Origin: Alphaproteobacteria bacterium
Lineage (GTDB): Bacteria > Pseudomonadota > Alphaproteobacteria > UBA8366 > JADFVY01
Direction of reading: 5' to 3'
Length of the DNA: 6,440 nt
NCBI GenBank assembly: GCA_029881615.1
Contig: JAOUMF010000133.1
Coordinates: 1-6,440, forward strand
Below are positions 1 through 5,344 of the stretch, in pieces. The notes beneath the pieces were generated by a model. It did not search any database. It had not been told where the DNA came from and saw only the letters and a list, made by a program, of their open reading frames with translations. Each line of letters opens with the position of its first letter. Position 1 is the first letter of the stretch. A program made the position numbers and the translations under genes.

Positions 1-393
1 GATCTTGTTCGTGTGGACCCAGACGGCGCTTTCGATGGCGTTGCTGCCGGTATCCTCGGCCATATAGCCCAGAGTGACGCAACAATCCAGTTCGTCCGGC
101 GTCAGTCCGGCGGCCACCAGAACCTCTTCCATCTGAATGCCCTTGGCGACGCCCGAAACCAGTAACTTGCCAGCCATTTTTTTCGATAGCAGCTCGAAGC
201 CCTTTTCCAGGCGCAATGTGCCCCCGGTCAGGACAATGATGGCATCCGTTCTGCTTTCCTCGTCTTTCACCGACTCGGGGATACGGTCGATGAAACCGAT
301 CAGGCCCCAGATCCAGGCCAGCAGCACAGCCCCCGTCAGCGCGAGAACCGCAGCGAGCAGATGGTATCCTTTTCGGTTCCTGCGTTTGAACAT
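1..393 (-). CDS. YdcF family (DUF218) membrane-anchored protein, C-terminus cut by window edge
   Basis: The reading frame starts at ATG 393-391 and stays open to base 1, giving 131 residues without a stop, so the 3' end lies outside the window. An AGGA Shine-Dalgarno at 400-403, six bases upstream, supports this start. A basic N-terminus (MFKRRNRK) and a hydrophobic segment at about residues 11-34 predict a single signal-anchor helix, with the rest probably periplasmic. The DUF218 fold begins with DAIIVLTGG (residues 50-58), then RLEKGFELL and LLVSGVAKG (residues 77-85). The segment AEDTGSNAIESA (112-123) matches the family's acidic/Asn-Thr motif. Relatives include YdcF and the SanA/ElyC envelope proteins; the biochemical activity is not settled. 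The gene follows ftsX by 47 bp on the same strand and probably belongs to the ftsEX operon. The family call is strong; the exact role is unknown. Confidence 0.85.
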   Translation of the reverse strand, partial: MFKRRNRKGYHLLAAVLALTGAVLLAWIWGLIGFIDRIPESVKDEESRTDAIIVLTGGTLRLEKGFELLSKKMAGKLLVSGVAKGIQMEEVLVAAGLTPDELDCCVTLGYMAEDTGSNAIESAVWVHTNKI

Positions 394-440
394 CGTCAGT
401 CCTGCTGCCCGGCGGTGCCCGAAGGCTTTTCACCAAACCG

Positions 441-1331
441 TTATACCATCCGCGTCAGGCTGCGCACTACCGTTCGTCTTGCCGTCGATCTGGCGATCAG
501 CGCGGTAACCGCGGGCAAGGACGCCAGAACCACCCAGTGCCAGGCCAGAAGCTTGACCTGCGGCAGTATGGAGCTGTCGATATGGTCGGCCGCGTAGCCG
601 AGTCCCCAGATTGTCGCCGCGCCCATGGCAATCCCGATTATGCCGCCGCGCAAGCCCTGGGTCAGGGCGAGATTCTGAAACTGCCGCGCGACATAGCCGT
701 CTTCCGCGCCAATCAGATGCAGGACTTCGATGACGTCCTGATGGGCCGCCATTCCGCTACGCGTGGCGAAGATAACGATTCCTATCGTGGCCAGCCCTAC
801 GAGCAACACAATGAAACCGGCAACCAGTTCAAGCGCGATCACCAGGTCGGCAAGCTGGTCCTGCCAGATACCGTGATCGTCCAGCAGTGCGCCGGGATCG
901 GCGTTGGACAGCATGGTTTTCAGCTCGCCCATTGGCGGCGGGGCTGCGACGTTCAGGCGCATATCTATCAGCCGCGGCAATGGCAGCGCGTCAAGCGACG
1001 CGGTCCCGCCGACCCAGGGTTCAAGCAGGGCGGCGATCTCTTCCAGGGGGATGGCTCGCACTTCGTCGATGCCATCGGTTCGTTCGAGAATCCTGACCAG
1101 CTTTTCGACCCGCTCGTTCAGCAGTTCGGGCGCTTCCTGTTCCTGCGGCAGCACCTGTACCGTGACAGTGCCGCTTAATCCGTTGGTCCATTGCCCCAGC
1201 ATTTCCGACAGCAAGAGCGACCCGGCCAGCATCAGGCAGGCAAGGTAGGTCATCAGCCCGATGATCCAGGGGACCAGCCGTACCGAAGGGTCACGCGATA
1301 GGGGCAGGTCTGTGCGGCCGCTTCGAATCAT
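441..1331 (-). CDS. ftsX: Cell division protein FtsX (ABC-type permease subunit)
   Basis: A 296-residue protein, the usual length for FtsX. FtsX is the inner-membrane half of the FtsEX complex, which passes ATP hydrolysis by FtsE to peptidoglycan hydrolase activation at the division septum. Four hydrophobic segments fit the FtsX topology: TM1 about residues 20-42, a periplasmic domain about 45-160, then TM2 about 164-190, TM3 about 226-248 and TM4 about 262-281. The cytoplasmic loop between TM2 and TM3 carries EVLHLIGAEDGYVARQFQ (202-219), the conserved segment common to FtsX-type permeases. The periplasmic region has the typical TVTVQVLP strand followed by a helical stretch and a D-G-I-D-E-V turn. 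The start ATG 1331-1329 overlaps the ftsE stop in an ATGA, indicating translational coupling; there is no strong Shine-Dalgarno of its own. The partner hydrolase activator is not visible here. Confidence 0.93.
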   Translation of the reverse strand: MIRSGRTDLPLSRDPSVRLVPWIIGLMTYLACLMLAGSLLLSEMLGQWTNGLSGTVTVQVLPQEQEAPELLNERVEKLVRILERTDGIDEVRAIPLEEIAALLEPWVGGTASLDALPLPRLIDMRLNVAAPPPMGELKTMLSNADPGALLDDHGIWQDQLADLVIALELVAGFIVLLVGLATIGIVIFATRSGMAAHQDVIEVLHLIGAEDGYVARQFQNLALTQGLRGGIIGIAMGAATIWGLGYAADHIDSSILPQVKLLAWHWVVLASLPAVTALIARSTARRTVVRSLTRMV

Positions 1332-2086
1332 TGTTTTGTGCCGCGTCCGAACTGTTTTCTCGGGTCTCTCGGGTCCGCCGTTCCGTCCTTTGCCTCGACC
1401 CGGTCATGGTGGATCAGCACACCGTCTTCCAGGTGAAGGATCGGTTTCTTGAACCGGGAAACCAGGGATTCGCTATGGGTGGCGATGACCACGGTGGTGC
1501 CCATCCGGTTCAATTCCTCGAACAGGTAAAGCAGGCGCACGCCAAGGGCATCGTCGACATTGCCGGTCGGTTCGTCGGCCAGCAGAAGGTCGGGCCGGGA
1601 TATCAATGCGCGCGCGATGGCGACGCGCTGCTGTTGCCCGCCCGACAGAGTCGGCGGCCGGGCCTCGGTATGGTCGCCCAGTCCGGTCCAGGCCAGCAAT
1701 TCATCCACATGCTTGCGGATCGTGCCTTCCTTGACGCCGGCCACCCGCAGCGGCAGCGCGACATTGTCGAACGCCGAAAGATGGTTCAACAGGCGGAATT
1801 CCTGAAACACCACCCCGACGCGCCGGCGCAGGAAAGGCAATCGCTGGCGCGGCAAGGTCGCGATATCCTCGTCGAACAAAGTCACCAGGCCGCGACTCGG
1901 CCTGTGAGCCAGATACATGAGCTTCAACAGCGAGGATTTTCCCGCGCCGCTGCGGCCGGTAAGGAAATGGAACGATCCCGGTTTCAGCGTGCAGGTTACT
2001 TCGCGCAGCACCTCAGGCCCGGTGCCGTAGCGCATGCCGACATTTTCGAACCGAACGGTGTTATTAAAGGATTGATTTTCAGTCAA
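1328..2086 (-). CDS. ftsE: Cell division ATP-binding protein FtsE (ABC ATPase)
   Basis: A 252-residue ABC ATPase with every motif intact: Walker [10 protein letters not shown] (44-52), Q-loop VFQEF with Gln95, signature [14 protein letters not shown] (147-160), Walker B LLLADEP (167-173), D-loop GNVD (175-178) and H-loop His204. The segment [11 protein letters not shown] (11-21) and the position directly ahead of ftsX identify FtsE rather than a generic lipoprotein-export ATPase. It binds ATP at the inner face of the membrane and drives FtsX. The C-terminus is about 25-30 residues longer than minimal FtsE, charged and probably disordered. The start given is TTG 2086-2084: an in-frame TGA lies two codons upstream, so the protein cannot extend further, and the next in-frame ATG (residue 18) would remove the first beta strand. 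No clear Shine-Dalgarno precedes the TTG, so the exact start is the least certain part. Confidence 0.93.
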   Translation of the reverse strand: MTENQSFNNTVRFENVGMRYGTGPEVLREVTCTLKPGSFHFLTGRSGAGKSSLLKLMYLAHRPSRGLVTLFDEDIATLPRQRLPFLRRRVGVVFQEFRLLNHLSAFDNVALPLRVAGVKEGTIRKHVDELLAWTGLGDHTEARPPTLSGGQQQRVAIARALISRPDLLLADEPTGNVDDALGVRLLYLFEELNRMGTTVVIATHSESLVSRFKKPILHLEDGVLIHHDRVEAKDGTADPRDPRKQFGRGTKQ

Positions 2087-2110
2087 ATTTCACTGCTGTG
2101 TCCGGCTTCG

Positions 2111-2152
2111 CGGAACCCTTATTCATCAAACAACATTGCACGGAATCCCTAT
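2111..2152. repeat. Pair of imperfect 12-bp direct repeats, 30-bp spacing
   Basis: CGGAACCCTTAT (2111-2122) and CGGAATCCCTAT (2141-2152) match at 10 of 12 positions. Their starts are exactly 30 bp apart, close to three helical turns, so both copies face the same side of the DNA. This is the arrangement expected of paired sites for a regulator. No known regulator motif was recognised. Confidence 0.35.
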
Positions 2153-2167
2153 CCGCGTAAAGCGCGG
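2153..2167. repeat. Perfect inverted repeat, possible operator or leader hairpin
   Basis: CCGCG-TAAAG-CGCGG: two 5-bp arms that are exact reverse complements around a 5-base spacer. It sits three bases upstream of the plus-strand -35 candidate and would fall in the ftsE leader RNA on the other strand. It could be an operator or a small hairpin. Arms this short and GC-only could also arise by chance in GC-rich DNA. Confidence 0.35.
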
Positions 2168-2170
2168 TTC

Positions 2171-2199
2171 TTGCCAGAATCGCGGGGGCAACTTATACC
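2171..2199 (+). promoter_or_regulatory. Candidate sigma-70-type promoter for the zinc-ribbon gene
   Basis: TTGCCA at 2171-2176 and TATACC at 2194-2199 are separated by 17 bp, the ideal housekeeping spacing. Each hexamer matches the consensus at four or five positions, although the -10 lacks the important final T. A start near 2206 would leave a leader of about 80 nt before the ATG at 2286. This is a motif match only. Confidence 0.3.
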
Positions 2200-2221
2200 T
2201 TATCCAACCACACCCTGTTTA
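2192..2221 (-). promoter_or_regulatory. Candidate promoter for the ftsE-ftsX operon
   Basis: On the minus strand, TATAAG (2197-2192) is a five-of-six match to a -10 hexamer. TAAACA (2221-2216), 18 bp upstream, is a four-of-six -35 match. The -10 overlaps the plus-strand -10 candidate, so the two promoters would compete for polymerase if both are used. The -35 is weak, so confidence is low. Confidence 0.25.
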
Positions 2222-2285
2222 CATCGATTTGGCGCAAACGGGGCAGTTTTCTAAACAGGCGAAACAGAACCTGGTGTAAACCGGC

Positions 2286-2828
2286 ATGATTATTTCCTGC
2301 CCATCCTGCGAAACGCAATTCGGCGTTGACGAGTCCCGGCTTGCCCCGGGCGGCACGAAGGTCCGTTGTTCGAAATGCCGCCATGTCTGGCGCGTGGAGC
2401 CCGCGCCGGCAGAGCCCGTCGCCGAACAGCCGTCGCCCGCCATCGGGGACGCCTTGCCGGCAGACGAGTCTCCGGCCGCGTTGCGGGTACCCGAAAAACC
2501 GGAATTCGAAAACCCCGAGGGCCGAATCGAACCCGTGTTGACCGCGCGCGACCCGGCCGACGTGGACGGCGATGAAGGCGAGGAAGGCAAGTCCGCCGGC
2601 CTGACCAAGGCGCAGCGGGAGAAGCTGGCGGCGGCACGCCAGAAAAAGCCGCGCGGCATGATGTTCTGGGTTAAGGTTCTGGCGATCCTGATCGTTGTCT
2701 GTGGCGTGCTGTGGCTGGGATACAAGATGATGCCCTTGGCCGATCTGATGAAGATGGGAGAGCCGCCGGTTGCCGATGTCGGCAAGGTGGAGGCCAATCC
2801 CGTCCCCGCCGAAACCGCGCCGAAGTAG
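2286..2828 (+). CDS. MJ0042-type zinc-ribbon protein with one transmembrane helix
   Basis: A 180-residue protein. The N-terminus is a compact zinc ribbon of the MJ0042 / zinc_ribbon_5 type: Cys5 and Cys8 (CPSC), then Cys28 and Cys31 (CSKC), followed by RHVWRV, the family's usual C-G/R-H-x-W ending. The start is secure because these domains begin almost at the initiator Met (MIISCPSC). Residues 38-120 are Pro-, Glu- and Ala-rich, probably disordered, ending in a basic stretch (about 105-123, with KKPR). A hydrophobic helix follows at about 126-147. The predicted topology puts the zinc ribbon in the cytoplasm and a short tail of about 30 residues in the periplasm, by the positive-inside rule. 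The gene is transcribed away from ftsE and is convergent with the TIGR02302 gene. In alphaproteobacteria such genes are commonly found beside ftsEX; the function is unknown. Confidence 0.88.
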   Translation: MIISCPSCETQFGVDESRLAPGGTKVRCSKCRHVWRVEPAPAEPVAEQPSPAIGDALPADESPAALRVPEKPEFENPEGRIEPVLTARDPADVDGDEGEEGKSAGLTKAQREKLAAARQKKPRGMMFWVKVLAILIVVCGVLWLGYKMMPLADLMKMGEPPVADVGKVEANPVPAETAPK

Positions 2829-2840
2829 TCTTTCGGTATT

Positions 2841-2856
2841 CCGGTCTGCCGACCGG
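2841..2856. terminator. GC-rich hairpin between convergent genes, probable shared terminator
   Basis: CCGGTC (2841-2846), a four-base loop TGCC, then GACCGG (2851-2856) form a perfect six-pair stem. It lies between the stop of the plus-strand zinc-ribbon gene (2828) and the stop of the minus-strand TIGR02302 gene (2864), where a bidirectional terminator is expected. Only a short T run (GTTTC) follows on the plus strand and no clear U tract on the minus strand, so termination strength is uncertain. Confidence 0.5.
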
Positions 2857-2863
2857 GTTTCGG

Positions 2864-5311
2864 CTAGTAGGGTTTCAGCAGCCTGTCGATATAATCGCGT
2901 TCCACCGGTGGGCGCTGGCGTTCGCCGGCGCGCCGCCGCAGTTCTTCCAGAATGCGGCGCGCCTTCTGGACATCGCTCTCGCTGGGCACTTCGACGTCGG
3001 CCTGGGCCGCGCCCTGGCTGCCCGGGGTCCGCCGGCCGAACGGATCCTGCTGTCCTGGCATCCGGCCTCCAGGCTGCCCCTGTCCGGCAGCGGCCATCGC
3101 CCCGCCAAATTTCTTCATAAGCTGTTCGGTGGCCGCGCGGGCGCCCTCGCGAAGCTGGTCAAGGGCGTCGGTCTGCGCCGGCACGGCCGCGCCGGGCAGG
3201 TTCTTTTCCAGGGCGCCGGTTGACCGCCGCATGGCGCCCTCGGCGCGGCCGAAGGGCCGGGGAATTTCGCCCGTTATCTCGCCAAGCTGCCGCATGATTT
3301 CGCCAAGCTGGCGGCGCAGGGCCTCCTGCAGCGCGGTGTCCGCCGACATATTGCCCTGATTCTGGCCTTCCGCGCCTTGCCGTTCCTGCTGGCCGCGCCG
3401 CATGGCCTCCTGATATGTGCGGTCCAGCAGTTCCTGCTGCGCCTGCATCAGTTCCTGCAGCAAATCCAGCTGTTCCATGCCCTCGCGGAATTCCTGGGGC
3501 ATCTGCTGCATCTGGCCGGTCTGCAGGTTTTCCATCAGTTTCTGAAGTTCCGAGAGCATTTGCCGCGCCGCATCCTTGGCGCCGCTTCGCATCAGCTCGC
3601 GCATGCGGTCGAACAGCGCTTGCAGCTCCTGCCGATCCATCGCCAGGGCGTTGGGATCCATCATCGGCATGTTTTCCATATCCTGGGGCTGCATTTTGGC
3701 CATGGCGTCCAGCAATTCATCCAGCGCGGCCTGCAGCTCGTTCATCAGCCGTTCCAGCTCTTCGTCGGGTGCGTCGCGGGACAGCGCTTCCATCAGCTCC
3801 TGCTGCAACCGGCGCAATTCGCGCGCCGCCAGGGACAGCTTGCCGTCCTCGATCCGCAGCGCGGTATCCCACAGCAGTTTCTGGATGGAACCCAGAGAAT
3901 CGCTGTTGTTTTTCAGCCGTCTGCTGGCCGTCATCAGCGCCATGAAGACCACGCTGTCCCGGTCATATGCGTCGGCGTCACGCGCCAGGCGCATCAGTTC
4001 CATGCCGACCATGTCACGGGCGCGGTCCGGGTCGGCGGTGAGTATCCTGCGCTGTTCGATGACGGCGCGCGCCACGGGGTGATTGAAAATCCGCTCCGGC
4101 AGGATCGCCGCGATGGGCCCGCTCATCCCTTCCTGGCCGCGCCCGTCACGGGCGATCAATTGAATCTGAACCTCCAGCCCCGCCCAGGGGTGCGGCGTCA
4201 GATCGTGATAACCGGCGCCGGCCGCATCTTTCGGGTTCGTCCCGGGCAGCGGAAGTTCGAAAGTTATGCTCTCGTCGCCCGGCAATGTGCCGATGCGGCT
4301 TATTCTGGCGGTGACGCCGGCCAGTCCGTAATCGTCATGCGCCTCAAAATCGATGCGTAGCGCGGCCAGCGGCGTCTGGCCGGGTTGCTGAAGGAACGCC
4401 GCCGTCGGCTTCTGGTCGGGGATGACCACGACATCCCAGGCTCCCAGCTCGCGCCCGCCGGCCTCGATCGTGACAAGCCCGGTCGCGGTCAGTTCGTGGT
4501 GGGCGCGATAGCTGTCCCCGGCGGTTACCTTGAAGCTGCTGTCGGCGCTTTCGTCTCCCGGGCCGACTATTGTCGGCATATTGGCCGCGTTACTGACCTG
4601 GGCCACCAGAATGCTGCCTTCCGGCGCTTCGATAACCCCGGTCGGCGACCGCTGGCCGCTGTTGCCTGCACCGGCCAGATAGATCGGCGGCTGGCCGGTA
4701 TAGCCGGGGGGCGATATCCAGGCATCCAGGGTCGCGCTTCGTGCGGGGCCGGCGCCGATCGACGGCATTGCGGCCCGCACCAGTCGTTCCTGCCAATAAT
4801 CCCCGGCATCCACGATCGACAACAGCAGCGCCAGGGCGATAACGAAGCGCAGGGAAAAACGATCCAGCGCCAGAACGCCCGGCTTCGGCTCTCCGACCCT
4901 CAGCTTTCCGACTTCGTCCCTTAATCGGGCCTGATAGCCGCGCCACATGGCGCGGGTCACCGGATCGGCCTTCAGCCCATCCGCCAGATCGTCGTCCAGG
5001 GATTCCAGCGGCCTGTGGGGCAATTCATTGACGCGCTCCAGCCGCCGCCGCGCTTCGGCGTAGCCGGGATAACTGATTTTCGGCAGGTTGATCGTCAATA
5101 AACCGATCAGCGCCGCCGCGAAAAGCATCAGGATAGTGGCGTGCAGCCAACCCGGAAACCATGCGAAAAGATCGAAGAACGCCATTGCCAGAAAGGCGCC
5201 GGCGATCACCCAGGCCGGCCAGAACATGCGCCATAACCGCTCGAAAAACAGCGCAAAGCCCGAAAGCCTTACGCGTAACAGCCAGTATGCATCGCGGTTC
5301 TTCTGGTTCAT
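2864..5311 (-). CDS. TIGR02302 / DUF4175 family membrane protein, Met/Gln-rich
   Basis: An 815-residue protein of the alphaproteobacterial low-complexity family TIGR02302 (DUF4175); the molecular function is unknown. Two hydrophobic helices occur at about residues 32-52 and 55-75, and a third at about 152-168. A probably periplasmic beta-rich part (about 185-410) follows, including DAWISPPGYTGQPP (196-209) and DFEAHDDYGLAGVTARI (321-337). Next is a long helical, Gln/Met/Leu/Glu-rich region (about 470-680) with repeated LQ, LMQ and QQM patterns, probably coiled coil. After a Gly/Pro/Gln-rich linker (about 740-765), the C-terminus ends with RPPVERDYIDRLLKPY, close to the conserved end of the family. 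The length is normal for the family. It starts 33 bp after the lysA stop, with only weak Shine-Dalgarno candidates (GGA near -9, AAGGA near -20), so it probably shares the lysA transcript. No catalytic motif was recognised. Confidence 0.88.
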   Translation of the reverse strand: MNQKNRDAYWLLRVRLSGFALFFERLWRMFWPAWVIAGAFLAMAFFDLFAWFPGWLHATILMLFAAALIGLLTINLPKISYPGYAEARRRLERVNELPHRPLESLDDDLADGLKADPVTRAMWRGYQARLRDEVGKLRVGEPKPGVLALDRFSLRFVIALALLLSIVDAGDYWQERLVRAAMPSIGAGPARSATLDAWISPPGYTGQPPIYLAGAGNSGQRSPTGVIEAPEGSILVAQVSNAANMPTIVGPGDESADSSFKVTAGDSYRAHHELTATGLVTIEAGGRELGAWDVVVIPDQKPTAAFLQQPGQTPLAALRIDFEAHDDYGLAGVTARISRIGTLPGDESITFELPLPGTNPKDAAGAGYHDLTPHPWAGLEVQIQLIARDGRGQEGMSGPIAAILPERIFNHPVARAVIEQRRILTADPDRARDMVGMELMRLARDADAYDRDSVVFMALMTASRRLKNNSDSLGSIQKLLWDTALRIEDGKLSLAARELRRLQQELMEALSRDAPDEELERLMNELQAALDELLDAMAKMQPQDMENMPMMDPNALAMDRQELQALFDRMRELMRSGAKDAARQMLSELQKLMENLQTGQMQQMPQEFREGMEQLDLLQELMQAQQELLDRTYQEAMRRGQQERQGAEGQNQGNMSADTALQEALRRQLGEIMRQLGEITGEIPRPFGRAEGAMRRSTGALEKNLPGAAVPAQTDALDQLREGARAATEQLMKKFGGAMAAAGQGQPGGRMPGQQDPFGRRTPGSQGAAQADVEVPSESDVQKARRILEELRRRAGERQRPPVERDYIDRLLKPY

Positions 5312-5344
5312 TTCCGGTCCGTCAAAATATCCTTCGCGGTCTTT

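Larger units (their letters stand above)
2087..2285. promoter_or_regulatory. Divergent intergenic region between ftsE and the zinc-ribbon gene
   Basis: This 199-bp gap is the only place where transcription must start in both directions inside the window. It is visibly more AT-rich than the flanking genes. It holds overlapping candidate -10 elements for both strands (about 2192-2199), a perfect 15-bp inverted repeat (2153-2167), and two related 12-mers 30 bp apart (2111 and 2141). If the minus-strand promoter is real, ftsE has a leader of roughly 100 nt containing the inverted repeat and the direct repeats. The regulator, if any, cannot be named from sequence. Confidence 0.6.

Noticed and set aside
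537..1178. 213-codon open frame on the plus strand opposite ftsX
   Set aside because: FtsX on the minus strand has the full topology and conserved loop. The plus-strand product looks like none of the families I know.
1331..2254. 307-codon open frame on the plus strand opposite ftsE
   Set aside because: The opposite strand encodes FtsE with every ABC motif. This frame has no domain and is a GC-rich antisense shadow.
2219..2797. 192-codon open frame on the minus strand opposite the zinc-ribbon gene
   Set aside because: The plus strand has a clear four-Cys zinc ribbon and membrane helix. The antisense product is Ser/Ala/Arg-rich without features.
3000..3120. Gly/Pro/Gln-rich, repeat-like stretch near the TIGR02302 C-terminus
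   Set aside because: It reads as a flexible linker typical of this low-complexity family. No exact nucleotide repeat unit or array was seen.
3377..4360. 327-codon open frame on the plus strand inside the TIGR02302 gene
   Set aside because: It is antisense to a well-supported family member. Its translation is His/Gln/Leu-rich with no recognisable domain, as expected from the complement of Gln/Met/Leu-rich codons.
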